DNA of 64,000 nucleotides, taken from positions 457,501 through 521,500 of the forward strand of contig NZ_CP066786.1 in NCBI RefSeq assembly GCF_016598595.1, written 5' to 3'. Position 1 is the first letter of the stretch; every line of letters starts with the position of its first letter. This stretch comes from Martelella lutilitoris (GTDB taxonomy: Bacteria; Pseudomonadota; Alphaproteobacteria; Rhizobiales; Rhizobiaceae). The position numbers and the translations under genes are program-made. The notes beneath the pieces are model-generated. The model was not told where the DNA came from. It ran no database searches and saw only the letters and a program-made list of their open reading frames with translations. Of this stretch, positions 8,717 through 17,420 are shown piece after piece.

Positions 8717-9423
8717 GTCCGCTGCCTCGCCATGCCGCGGCTGGCGCGGCGCTCGAGAAACTGCAGGGCGACGTTTGAGACCAGAGTGACCGCCAGATAG
8801 AGCACGCCGGCAGCTGAAAAGAACAGGAAATATTCATGCGTCACGCCGGCGGCCTGGCGGGTGGCAAGCGTCAGTTCGGTAAAGCCGACGACGGCGAGAA
8901 GGGCGGTATCCTTGGTGGTGACCAGCCAGAGATTGGCAAGGCCGGGAATGGCGTGCGGCAGCATGGCCGGCAGCGTGATGCGCCGCATCACCATGGCCGG
9001 CGGCATGCCATAGGCGCGGGCCGCCTCGATCTGGCCCGGCGGGATGGCTAGGATCGCCCCGCGCAGCACTTCGGTGGAATAGGCGCCCTGGACCAGACCG
9101 ATGACGAGAATGCCCGCCAGCATGCCGGAAATGTCGACGGAGGAAAAACCGACCGCGCCCATCAGATTGTTGAGAGCTGCCGTACCGGCATAATAAAGCA
9201 GGACGATCAGCACCAGTTCAGGAATGGCCCGCACCACCGTGGTGTAGATCTCCATGAGATCCCTGATCACCGGGCCGCCATAGAGCTTGCCGGCCGAGCC
9301 GAGAATGCCGATCACCTGGCCGAGCGCGAAACCGCCGGCGGCAACCTGCAGCGAGGTGACGAGGCCGCGAAGCAGCGCGCCGCCCCATCCGGGCGGTGAC
9401 AAGGCGAGCAATTCCCAGTTCAT
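8713..9423 (-). CDS. Polar amino-acid ABC transporter permease (HisQ type)
   Basis: 236-residue inner-membrane permease of the HisMQ family, partner of the downstream permease. The EAA loop reads GQIEAARAYGMPPAMVMRRI and the segment VVRAIPELVLIVLLYY is typical of the family. The gene follows the binding-protein gene after a 263-bp gap holding a palindromic repeat element, so permease and binding-protein levels may be uncoupled. It overlaps the next permease by 4 bp. Substrate range is inferred only from the neighbours. Confidence 0.88.
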   Translation of the reverse strand: MNWELLALSPPGWGGALLRGLVTSLQVAAGGFALGQVIGILGSAGKLYGGPVIRDLMEIYTTVVRAIPELVLIVLLYYAGTAALNNLMGAVGFSSVDISGMLAGILVIGLVQGAYSTEVLRGAILAIPPGQIEAARAYGMPPAMVMRRITLPAMLPHAIPGLANLWLVTTKDTALLAVVGFTELTLATRQAAGVTHEYFLFFSAAGVLYLAVTLVSNVALQFLERRASRGMARQRT

Positions 9424-9488
9424 TCCGTTTCCCTGTCTGGCCCGTTCAATGCGCCATCCTGCTTGCTAATGCCATGGCCTCGCGGTCA

Positions 9489-9620
9489 ATCTCCCCTTGA
9501 GGGGAAGATGCCCGGCCGGGCGGAGGAGGGTGAAGTATCAGCCCGAAGCTTTCTGTCCGTTGCGAGGGTTCAGCCCTCTCCATCGCTCTCGCGACACCTC
9601 TCCCTCAAGGGAGAGATGGA
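9489..9620. repeat. Palindromic intergenic repeat, RIME-like
   Basis: About 130 bp bounded by related palindromes: CTCCCCTTGAGGGGAAG at 9491-9507 and CTCTCCCTCAAGGGAGAG at 9598-9615. The left end resembles the reverse complement of the right end, so the unit is an imperfect inverted-repeat element, with an inner GCCCGGCCGGGC palindrome after the left end. This layout is that of the rhizobial intergenic mosaic elements found in many copies in Rhizobiaceae. It sits inside the ABC operon, between binding-protein and permease genes, where its RNA hairpins could stabilise the upstream message. Copy number elsewhere cannot be seen. Confidence 0.7.
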
Positions 9621-9686
9621 CTTGCGCAGAGGGCCCAAACATCAAAGGAGCGCCGGCGCCTGCGGCGGCGTCCTTTCATGCTTTGA

Positions 9687-10463
9687 TCAATCGCCGTAGA
9701 TGTCGAAGTCGAAATACTTCTTCGTAATCTCTTCATAGGTGCCGTCCGCGCGGACGGCGGCGATTGCGGCGTTGAACTTTTCGCGCAGTTCGGTGTCGTC
9801 CTTCCGCAGGCCGACGCCGATTCCGGGGCCGTAGATTTCAACATCCTGCGCGACTGTGCCCATCATCTCGCAGCACGCCTTGCCGTTGTCGCTTTCGAGG
9901 AAGGGCTGAAGCGTTACGAGGTCTGCGATCTCGGCGTCGATGCGGCCGGCATAAAGATCCTGGTTGACCTCATCCTGGGTCTGGTAGGTCTTGATCTCGG
10001 CATCGGGGAAATGCTTTTCGGCATAATCCTGGTTCGTGGTCGAGACCTGCACGCCGAGCACCTTGCCCGACAGGCTTTCATTGGTCGGCTCGATGCCCGA
10101 ACCGGCCTCGGCGACAATGGCGCCGGGAGTGCTGTAATACTTGTCGGAGAAGGCGATCTGCTCCTCGCGCTCGGGCGTGATCGACATCGAGGCCATGATG
10201 GCGTCGATCTTGCCGGCGGTCAGCGCCGGAATGATGCCGTCCCAGGCGATCGGCGTGATGACGCAGTCAAGCGCGGCTTCCTTGCAGAGGGCATCCATCA
10301 GGTCGATTTCCCAACCGGTCCAGTTGCCGGCGGCGTCCGGCACGGTGAAGGGCGGATAGGGCTCGGCGGCAACGCCGACCTTGACGGTTTCGGCGGAAGC
10401 GGCGCCGGCAGAAAGCGCAAGGCAGGCTGCGGCGCCGAGAAGTGCGGAAGTCAGTTTTTTCAT
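9687..10463 (-). CDS. Periplasmic polar amino-acid binding protein of ABC transporter
   Basis: 258 residues starting MKKLTSALLGAAACLALSAGAASA, a clear Sec signal peptide cleaved after ASA. The mature protein is an SBP_bac_3 family protein (TVKVGVAAEPYPPFTV ... GWEIDLMDALCKEAALDC ... ITPEREEQIAFSDKYY), the receptor that hands ligand to the permeases. The start at 10463 follows AGAGGGAA; an upstream in-frame start would bury the signal peptide. It lies 68 bp after the ATPase gene and before the repeat element. Ligand is probably arginine, ornithine or a derivative, judged from the divergent catabolic operon. Confidence 0.9.
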   Translation of the reverse strand: MKKLTSALLGAAACLALSAGAASAETVKVGVAAEPYPPFTVPDAAGNWTGWEIDLMDALCKEAALDCVITPIAWDGIIPALTAGKIDAIMASMSITPEREEQIAFSDKYYSTPGAIVAEAGSGIEPTNESLSGKVLGVQVSTTNQDYAEKHFPDAEIKTYQTQDEVNQDLYAGRIDAEIADLVTLQPFLESDNGKACCEMMGTVAQDVEIYGPGIGVGLRKDDTELREKFNAAIAAVRADGTYEEITKKYFDFDIYGD

Positions 10464-10531
10464 GGTTTCGGTTCCCTCTGTTTTAGGTTGGGCCATTGCC
10501 GGAACGTATCGGGTAATCGTCCTGCGAACGG

Positions 10532-11329
<798 letters not shown>

Positions 11330-11423
11330 TAAAACGCTTTGCCGTTCCCGGTGGGCCGGCGGTCAGACACGTCTTGCGGTGCGATCACGCCGGCGATCAA
11401 AAATCGTTCCTTGGCTTTATTAC

Positions 11424-11452
11424 TACACTTGCGAGCTTATTATGCAAGTGTA
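11424..11452. promoter_or_regulatory. 29-bp inverted repeat over a divergent promoter, probable TetR operator
   Basis: TACACTTGC (11424-11432) and GCAAGTGTA (11444-11452) are perfect 9-bp arms around an 11-bp A/T-rich spacer. Rightward, TTGCGA (11429-11434), 16 bp and TATAAC (11451-11456) make a promoter overlapping the repeat; the mirror image gives TTGCAT and TAGTAA leftward. One bound dimer or tetramer could thus control both the ABC operon and the DDAH-AruHI operon. The TetR-family regulator encoded in the rightward operon is the natural candidate (inference). Confidence 0.6.
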
Positions 11453-11492
11453 TAACTAGCGGAGATTTCGCAGAAGCGTGGAGAAGAATGGA

Positions 11493-12362
11493 ATGAGTTT
11501 CGGAGCGCAAACCATGGCGCAGCCCATCAGGCGGGTGATCATGCGCCGGCCCGGCGAAAGCCTTTTGCGGGCGGATCCCGCCGTCTGGCATTACGGCAAG
11601 GCCTTCAACGCCGAGCGCGCGATCGGCCAATACGCGGCATTTGCCGATCTTGTGGCGGCCTCGGGCGCCGAAATCCTCTGGTATGAGGACAAGGGCGATG
11701 GGCTTGCCGATGCCATGTTCACCCACGATCCCTCGCTGGTTGCCGATAGCGGCGCGATCCTGCTCAACATGGGCAAGCCCCTGCGCAAGGGCGAGGTCGA
11801 CGGCCATGAAGCGATCTATCGCGCGGCCGGCATTCCGATCCTCGGGCGACTGACCGGGTCCGGCACGGTGGAAGGTGGGGATTGCGTCTGGGTTGACGAA
11901 CGCACGCTCTGCATCGGCCGCGGCGTGCGGTCCAATGCCGAAGGCATCGACCAGGTGCGCAGGCTTCTGGCACCACATGGCATTTCTGTTCTGAGCTTCG
12001 ATCTGCCGCTGTGGCAGGGCGAAGAGGCCTGCCTGCATCTGATGAGCGTGATCTCGCCCTTGGCCGACAAGCTGGCGCTGGTCTATGCGCCGCTTCTGCC
12101 CGCGCCGTTCTATCAGTTGCTGAAGGAGAAGGGCTATACGCTGGTGGAGGCGCCGGAAGACGAGTTCATGGCGTCCAACGGCCTCAATCTCAATGTTCTG
12201 CCGACAAAGCCGCTCGATGTGATCGCCGTCGCCGGTTTCGACAAGACGAAGGCAGCGATGGAAAAGGCCGGCTGCACCGTCGCGACATTCGAGGCCGATG
12301 CGCTCTGCATCGCCTGCGAGGGCGGACCGACCTGCCTGACGCGGCCGATCCTTCGAGGCTGA
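11493..12362 (+). CDS. Dimethylarginine dimethylaminohydrolase-like (DDAH/amidinotransferase superfamily)
   Basis: 289-residue cytoplasmic guanidine-modifying enzyme. The active-site cysteine is Cys281 in GGPTCLTRP; His182 (ACLHLMS) and the acidic VEGGD motif (about 126-130) complete the site. Family members hydrolyse NG-methylated arginines to citrulline plus methylamine, or arginine to citrulline plus ammonia; the sequence does not decide between these. The ATG at 11493 was chosen because GGAG lies 9 bp upstream; a GTG 15 bp earlier is also in frame. First gene of a tight four-gene operon (1-bp gap to the TetR gene) that continues with arginine transaminase and 2-ketoarginine decarboxylase. 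Confidence 0.85.
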   Translation: MSFGAQTMAQPIRRVIMRRPGESLLRADPAVWHYGKAFNAERAIGQYAAFADLVAASGAEILWYEDKGDGLADAMFTHDPSLVADSGAILLNMGKPLRKGEVDGHEAIYRAAGIPILGRLTGSGTVEGGDCVWVDERTLCIGRGVRSNAEGIDQVRRLLAPHGISVLSFDLPLWQGEEACLHLMSVISPLADKLALVYAPLLPAPFYQLLKEKGYTLVEAPEDEFMASNGLNLNVLPTKPLDVIAVAGFDKTKAAMEKAGCTVATFEADALCIACEGGPTCLTRPILRG

Positions 12363-12363
12363 G

Positions 12364-12999
12364 ATGAGCCGCAAGCCCTTCCGCCGCGCCTCTGACGCCG
12401 AACGGCGTGCCGACCTGATCGAGGCGATGCTCGATTGCATCGCCGAGGGCGGCATCCAGAACGCAACGGTCAGGGAAGTGGCGGAGCGGGCGGGCGTCTC
12501 CGGCGGGCTGATCCGCCATTATTTCGAGACCAAGGAACAGCTGCTTCACGCAGCCTATCGCCAGACCATGGCGGCGATGACCGAGATATCCGCCGCGGCG
12601 GGCATGGCGGACGACAAGAGCGCGCGGGATAAGCTGGCGGGCTTTGTCGCCGCCTGCCTGATGCCGCCGATGATCGACGCAAGGCGGCTTTCACTCTGGG
12701 CGGCCTTCATCGCCATGGCGCGGATCGATCCCGCCATGGGCGCGATCCACCGGGAAAGCTATCTGGAATACCGGGCGCTGATCGAGCGCCTTCTGGCCGG
12801 CGCCTTTCGCGAGGCCGGACGCGACGTTGCCGCAGCTGATATCCGCCAGCTGGCGATCGAGATCAACGCCGTCCTCGACGGGCTCTGGCTCGAGGGCTCG
12901 CTTGCCGACGACATTTTCGAAGACAGGGAATTGCTGAAAGCGGGACTTCATTCGGTGGGGGCGATCACCGGCCTTCGGCTTGAAGATTTTGAAGGATGA
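12364..12999 (+). CDS. TetR-family repressor (BetI-like) of the arginine-derivative operon
   Basis: 211 residues with an N-terminal TetR HTH (ATVREVAERAGVSGGLIRHYFETKEQLLHAAYR, residues about 38-70) and a helical C-terminal ligand domain resembling BetI. It lies one base after the DDAH-like gene and overlaps the transaminase start by 4 bp, so it is autoregulated if it binds the inverted repeat at 11424-11452. The ligand is probably the transported substrate or an early product (inference). Confidence 0.88.
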   Translation: MSRKPFRRASDAERRADLIEAMLDCIAEGGIQNATVREVAERAGVSGGLIRHYFETKEQLLHAAYRQTMAAMTEISAAAGMADDKSARDKLAGFVAACLMPPMIDARRLSLWAAFIAMARIDPAMGAIHRESYLEYRALIERLLAGAFREAGRDVAAADIRQLAIEINAVLDGLWLEGSLADDIFEDRELLKAGLHSVGAITGLRLEDFEG

Positions 13000-14201
13000 C
13001 AGACATGCATTACGCCAGGATATCCAACCGTCTCGGCGGCCTCGGTTCCGACAAGTGGGCCGTCCATCTGAAAGCGCGCGCCATGCAGGCGGCCGGAACC
13101 CCCATCCTGGAACTGACGATCGGCGAACCCGATGTCGCGCCTGACCCCGTACTGGCGGAAGTTGTGGCATCGGCCCTTGAACAAGGCCGGATCGGCTATT
13201 CCAACGGGCGCGGCGAACCGGAACTGCTCAAGGCGCTGTCCGCACGCTATGCCGCACGCACAGGCCGTGCCATCGGGCCGGAAAATGTCGTCTGCTTTCC
13301 CGGCACGCAGACCGCGCTTTTCGCGGTGATGCTGACGCTTGTGGAAGACGGCGATGCCGTGCTTGTCGGCGATCCGCTCTATGCGACCTATGAGGGCGTG
13401 ATCCGCTCCACGGGCGCGGAGATGGTGCCGGTGCCGCTCAAACCCGCAGACGGGTTCCACATGCGCCCCGATATTCTGGAACAGGCGATCACGGAAAATT
13501 CCCGCGTTCTCCTGCTCAATACGCCCCACAACCCGACGGGCGCGGTGCTGACGGCCGAAGAGCTTGCCGAAATCGGCGACGTCTGCCGCCGGCACGACCT
13601 CTGGATCATTGCCGACGAGGTGTATGAGGAACTGATCTTCGAGGGCGATTTTGCCTCGCCGCTGGACAATGCCGACCTGGCCGGTCGCACCATCGCCGTC
13701 TCCTCGATCTCCAAGTCCCATGCAGCGCCGGGCTTCCGCAGCGGTTGGGCGATCGGTCCGGCGGAATTCTGCGCGCGGCTCCTGCCGGTTGCCGAAACCA
13801 TGCTGTTTGGCAACCAGCCCTTTATCGCCGATGCGACGGCCGCAGCCATCGAAAGGCCGAGCGGCGTTTCCGCCGCCCTGCGCGCCTCGCTGGGAAGGCG
13901 GGCTGCCCTTCTGGTGGAGGCGCTTTCGGCCGCGCCGGGCATCATCTGCGCCATGCCCGAGGCAGGCATGTTCGCCTTTGTCGATGTCTCGGCCACGGGG
14001 CTTTCAGGCGAGGCCTTCGCGCTTGGTCTTCTGGATGCCGAGCATCTGGCGGTCATGCCCGGCTCGTCTTTCGGGGTTGAGGCGGACGGTTTTATCCGTA
14101 TCAGCCTGACGGTGCCGGATGAGGATATCGCGGAGGCGGCGCGTCGCATCTGCCGCTTTGCCGCGGGCCTTACGGTCGGGAAGAAGGCGGCGCAGGCATG
14201 A
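12996..14201 (+). CDS. aruH: PLP-dependent aminotransferase, probable arginine--pyruvate transaminase (AruH-like)
   Basis: 401-residue class I/II aminotransferase. Lys240 in SSISKSHAAPGFRSGW is the Schiff-base lysine; NTPHNPTG (about 175-182) and the ADEVYEEL aspartate bind PLP. Class I enzymes are hard to assign to a substrate, but the gene overlaps by 4 bp a 2-ketoarginine decarboxylase gene. That pairing matches the arginine transaminase pathway of Pseudomonas (AruH-AruI), in which arginine and pyruvate give 5-guanidino-2-oxopentanoate and alanine. Overlaps on both sides show tight coupling in the operon. Confidence 0.75.
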   Translation: MTDMHYARISNRLGGLGSDKWAVHLKARAMQAAGTPILELTIGEPDVAPDPVLAEVVASALEQGRIGYSNGRGEPELLKALSARYAARTGRAIGPENVVCFPGTQTALFAVMLTLVEDGDAVLVGDPLYATYEGVIRSTGAEMVPVPLKPADGFHMRPDILEQAITENSRVLLLNTPHNPTGAVLTAEELAEIGDVCRRHDLWIIADEVYEELIFEGDFASPLDNADLAGRTIAVSSISKSHAAPGFRSGWAIGPAEFCARLLPVAETMLFGNQPFIADATAAAIERPSGVSAALRASLGRRAALLVEALSAAPGIICAMPEAGMFAFVDVSATGLSGEAFALGLLDAEHLAVMPGSSFGVEADGFIRISLTVPDEDIAEAARRICRFAAGLTVGKKAAQA

Positions 14202-15781
14202 GCGAGACCATCACGGTCGGCGAGGCGCTTGTGCGCCTCCTGGAAGCGCATGGCGTCGAGGTCGTCTTCGGCATTCCCGGCGTGCATACGGCCGAACTCT
14301 ATCGCGGTCTTGCCACCTCGAAGATCCGTCACGTCACGCCGCGCCATGAACAGGGCGCGGGCTTCATGGCCGATGGCTATGCCCGCGTCACCGGCAAGCC
14401 GGGCGTTGCCTTCGTCATCACCGGGCCGGGGCTCACCAACACGATCACGGCCATGGCGCAGGCGCGGGCCGACAGTGTGCCGATGCTGGTGATTTCCGGC
14501 GTCAACGCCCGCAGGACGCTCGGCAAGGGGGAGGGATGCCTGCACGAACTGCCGGACCAGCAGGCCTTGATGAAGAGCTTTGCCAAGGCCTCCGTCACGC
14601 TGATGAACGGCGCGGACCTTGCCCGTGAGCTCGCCCGTTGCCTCGCGCTGACGACGTCCGGCCGGCCGGGGCCTGTGCATCTGGAGATCCCGACAGATGT
14701 GATGGTCGAGACGATTGCGCCGCCTGCGCCGGTTGTCTCGCACGATGCGGCCGCGGTCGCCGACGAGACCGCGCTGGAAAAGGCGGCCGCTCTGATCAAT
14801 GGCGCGAAGGCTCCCGTCATTCTGGCCGGCGGCGGCGCATGCCGGGCGGATGCGGCGCTGACGGCCTTTGCCGCACGCATCGATGCGCCCGTCGTGCTGA
14901 CGGCCAATGCGCGCGGGCTGATGGCGGGACACGCGCTGCAGGTGCCGGCCAGCGCCAGCCTTGAGCCGGTGCGCGCGCTGATTGCCGCAAGCGATCTCGT
15001 GATCGCGGTGGGAACGGAAATCGGCCGGACCGACTACGACGTTTATGTCGACGGCGGTTTCCCGGCGCTGAAGAAACTCATCCGCATCGACGTTGATCAC
15101 GAGCGTATCGCTGCAGGTGCGCAAACCGCCGGGGCGATCGTCGGCGACAGCGCGGCAATGCTTGAGGCACTTCTGAGGCGCATCGACGCGCGACGGGTGA
15201 AGGGCGCAGAGCGTGCCGCCGAGACGCGGAAAGCGGCCTGGAACGCGCTCTCGGACAAGATCAGGGGCGAAGTGACGCTTCTGCACCGCCTGCGCGACGC
15301 CGTTCCCGGCGCGCGCTTCATCGGCGATTCCACGCAGCTTGTTTATGCGGCCAATCTTTACTTCGACGCCGCCGCGCCCAAACGCTGGTTCAATTCCGCC
15401 ACCGGCTACGGCGCTCTCGGCTATGTGCCGCCCGGCGCGATCGGCGCGGCGATCGCAGAGCCGGACCGGCCGGTCATCGCGGTTGTCGGCGATGGAGGCC
15501 TGCAGTTTTCGCTTTCCGAGCTAGGTACGGCCGCCGACGAGAAGGCGGATATCGTCTTCCTCGTCTGGAACAATCACGGTTACCGCGAGATCGAGACCTA
15601 TATGGAAGAGGCCGGCGTCATGCCGGAGGGCGTGAGGCCGACGCCGCCCGACATGGAGAAGATCGCCGCTGCCTACGGGCTCGGCTTCTCAACGACCGCG
15701 GACGAGGATGCGCTTGTTGGGGCGATCGCGGTTGCGGTTGATCGCGGCGGACCCCATCTGGTTGAGTTTCGCGCCGACTGA
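14198..15781 (+). CDS. aruI: ThDP-dependent 5-guanidino-2-oxopentanoate decarboxylase (AruI-like)
   Basis: 527-residue thiamine-diphosphate enzyme of the acetolactate synthase family with three domains. Glu51 (PRHEQGAGFMADGYAR) activates the cofactor, the middle domain spans about 190-330, and the ThDP/Mg motif is GDGGLQFSLSEL followed by NNHGY in the C-terminal third. Best match by memory is AruI, which decarboxylates 2-ketoarginine to 4-guanidinobutanal. The preceding AruH-like transaminase supports this. The next steps (guanidinobutanal dehydrogenase, guanidinobutyrase) are not in the window. Last gene of the operon. Confidence 0.78.
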   Translation: MSETITVGEALVRLLEAHGVEVVFGIPGVHTAELYRGLATSKIRHVTPRHEQGAGFMADGYARVTGKPGVAFVITGPGLTNTITAMAQARADSVPMLVISGVNARRTLGKGEGCLHELPDQQALMKSFAKASVTLMNGADLARELARCLALTTSGRPGPVHLEIPTDVMVETIAPPAPVVSHDAAAVADETALEKAAALINGAKAPVILAGGGACRADAALTAFAARIDAPVVLTANARGLMAGHALQVPASASLEPVRALIAASDLVIAVGTEIGRTDYDVYVDGGFPALKKLIRIDVDHERIAAGAQTAGAIVGDSAAMLEALLRRIDARRVKGAERAAETRKAAWNALSDKIRGEVTLLHRLRDAVPGARFIGDSTQLVYAANLYFDAAAPKRWFNSATGYGALGYVPPGAIGAAIAEPDRPVIAVVGDGGLQFSLSELGTAADEKADIVFLVWNNHGYREIETYMEEAGVMPEGVRPTPPDMEKIAAAYGLGFSTTADEDALVGAIAVAVDRGGPHLVEFRAD

Positions 15782-15794
15782 AGCCATCAGGCAC

Positions 15795-15863
15795 AAAAAG
15801 CCCGGGATCCGGCGGTAAGCCGCATTCCGGGCGAAGAAAAAGAGGCCCGTTTCGGGGCCTCTT
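15795..15863 (-). terminator. Tandem Rho-independent terminators after the porin gene
   Basis: Read on the minus strand, a perfect 9-bp stem (AAGAGGCCC at 15840-15848 with GGGCCTCTT at 15855-15863) is followed by TTTTTCTT, and a second hairpin (15800-15832, GCCCGG/CCGGGC plus inner pairs) is followed by TTTTT at 15795-15799. Both therefore serve the porin message, in keeping with strong expression. Nothing T-rich follows on the plus strand for the aruI operon. Confidence 0.8.
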
Positions 15864-15878
15864 CTCGGGCAACTTGGA

Positions 15879-16949
15879 TTAGAAGTCGCGCTGCAGGCGG
15901 AACCAGCCGGCCCAGTAGTCGTCGTTCGAGTAGGTATCGGGCAGGTCGGTATAGCCGACATTGAGCTTGGCGCTCAGGCCGTCAACGATGGTGTAGTCGA
16001 ACAGAACGCCTGCGGACCAGAAGTCTTCGTTGTCGGCGCCCGGAACCTTTGCGGAGGTCCACTGGTAGGCCGGCGTGATCGAGAACTTGTTGGTGACGTC
16101 GAGCTGGTAGCCGGCGGCCAGTGCCCATTCGGCATAGACGCCCGGCAGAGCCGTCGGGGTTGCCAGCGAGTAGTCGTAGAACTCATCGTCGAAGGTGTTG
16201 GCGTATGCGTTCCAGCCGCTGGAATAGTTCGCGCCGAGGTCCAGCTGGCCCGGGCCGATTGCGAACGAGGTCATAAGACGCAGCGAAGCTTCTTCGTTGT
16301 AGGTGTCGTAGCCGACATCGAACTTGGCGCCAACGCCGCCGGCCTGGAAGCCGATGCGACCGGAAACGCCGAGCTTCGGCATGTCGTCATTGGAAAGGCC
16401 AACCATGTCGGCTTCGAGCGCGTCGAGCGAGAGGCCTGCCACGAAGCCTTCGCCGGCGAAGACGTAACGCATCGAGTTGAAACGCGTGTTGCCGGCGAGG
16501 TCGTCGATTTCGCCGATGAGGCCTTCATCCCAGTAGCTCAGGAAACGACCGGCCTGGAAGCCGCCGAGGCCGAGATAGGCTTCGTCGATGTAGGTCTTGG
16601 TCGACCCGTCGTTGGAATAGGCTTCGCTGCGGAGCGCGATCATGCCGTTGACCGTGCCGAGTTCGGAATCGGTCTTGGACGAGATCTCAAGCTGGCCGCG
16701 CGTGAAGACGTTCCAGGCATCCGGAACATTGCCGCCGTTGGAGGCGTCAACCTGGAAACGGATGTAACCGCCGACGTTCAGGCAGGTCTCGGTGCCGGGA
16801 ATGTAGAAGTAGCCGGCCCCGAAAGCGTCACAAACTTCGACATAGTTGTTCTGGACCGGTTCGATGACGACGACCGGATCGGCGGCTTGCGCGCCGGTTG
16901 TGGCTGCAAGCGCGGCAGCGGAGCCAAGAAAGAGGCTTTTGAGGTTCAT
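15879..16949 (-). CDS. Outer-membrane porin, rhizobial RopA/Omp2b type
   Basis: 356-residue porin_2 family protein. Signal peptide MNLKSLFLGSAAALAATTGAQA, then ADPVVVIEPVQNNYVEVCDA, the standard start of mature rhizobial porins, with paired cysteines in the VCDAFG and TCLNVGGYIR segments. The rest is alternating beta-strand sequence ending in ...WFRLQRDF; the terminal Phe is the BAM recognition residue. The ATG at 16949 is preceded by GAGGAG; the frame is open further upstream but without coding character. It has a long 5' region with two near-identical dyads and tandem terminators downstream. Confidence 0.92.
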   Translation of the reverse strand: MNLKSLFLGSAAALAATTGAQAADPVVVIEPVQNNYVEVCDAFGAGYFYIPGTETCLNVGGYIRFQVDASNGGNVPDAWNVFTRGQLEISSKTDSELGTVNGMIALRSEAYSNDGSTKTYIDEAYLGLGGFQAGRFLSYWDEGLIGEIDDLAGNTRFNSMRYVFAGEGFVAGLSLDALEADMVGLSNDDMPKLGVSGRIGFQAGGVGAKFDVGYDTYNEEASLRLMTSFAIGPGQLDLGANYSSGWNAYANTFDDEFYDYSLATPTALPGVYAEWALAAGYQLDVTNKFSITPAYQWTSAKVPGADNEDFWSAGVLFDYTIVDGLSAKLNVGYTDLPDTYSNDDYWAGWFRLQRDF

Positions 16950-17074
16950 GAAGATAACTCCTCGTTGAATTGAACGGGGCAGTGCCCTGGGCTGGAAGCA
17001 GTTGGTTGCGTTGCATCCATCCGCATCAAACCCGCAGAGGCCGTCGGGAACAATAAACCTTCGGTGGAATGCTA

Positions 17075-17092
17075 AATCAATCGAATGATTAA
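17075..17092. promoter_or_regulatory. Dyad upstream of the porin, copy 1
   Basis: AATCAATCGAATGATTAA: arms AATCA and TGATT around six bases. It lies 126 bp upstream of the porin ATG in a 471-bp gene-free region (16950-17420). A second copy with 16 of 18 identical bases lies 145 bp further up. Repeated dyads of this kind suggest binding sites for one regulator; which one is unknown. Confidence 0.4.
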
Positions 17093-17219
17093 GATGCTTC
17101 TGTTGCCGTTCTGCAACGATAATCCTATGAGAAATAAAGAGAAAATCGGCCTTCCGTTGGTTGTCTTCGCGGCGCTTCGCCGTCTTTTTCGTCTGACTGC
17201 AGGGCATATATTATAATAA

Positions 17220-17237
17220 AATCAATCGTTTGATTAA
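17220..17237. promoter_or_regulatory. Dyad upstream of the porin, copy 2
   Basis: AATCAATCGTTTGATTAA, same arms as copy 1 with TT for AA in the centre. It is flanked by very A/T-rich sequence including TATAAT at 17212-17217. Located between the porin gene and the fabI terminator. Confidence 0.4.
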
Positions 17238-17340
17238 TATAGTGGAAGGCGGGCTACCCGGCTTCGCAACCGGAAAAACGGCGTGCGGAATTTTACAGTT
17301 CGGTCGCTGCGGTTTATCCCGGACGTCGGTTGCCGGCATC

Positions 17341-17376
17341 AAAAAACAAAGGCGCGGCCGAAAATCCGGCCACGCC
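17341..17376 (-). terminator. Rho-independent terminator after fabI
   Basis: On the minus strand a GC-rich stem (GGCG-GGCCG paired with CGGCC-CGCC, one mismatch, 17351-17376) is followed by TTTGTTTTTT at 17341-17350. It ends the fabA-fabB-fabI operon. Confidence 0.75.
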
Positions 17377-17420
17377 ATTCTCTATTTTAGGTTGCATATT
17401 CGTGAGCGGAGGGAAAACCG

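Noticed and set aside
13388..15286. 632-codon minus-strand open frame
   Set aside because: Antisense to aruH and aruI; shadow of their codon bias.
16950..17207. Extended porin N-terminus
   Set aside because: It lacks coding character and would block the signal peptide; GAGGAG marks the ATG at 16949.
17220..17237. FNR/FixK box upstream of the porin
   Set aside because: The dyad reads ATCAA-N4-TTGAT, the inside-out order, not TTGAT-N4-ATCAA.
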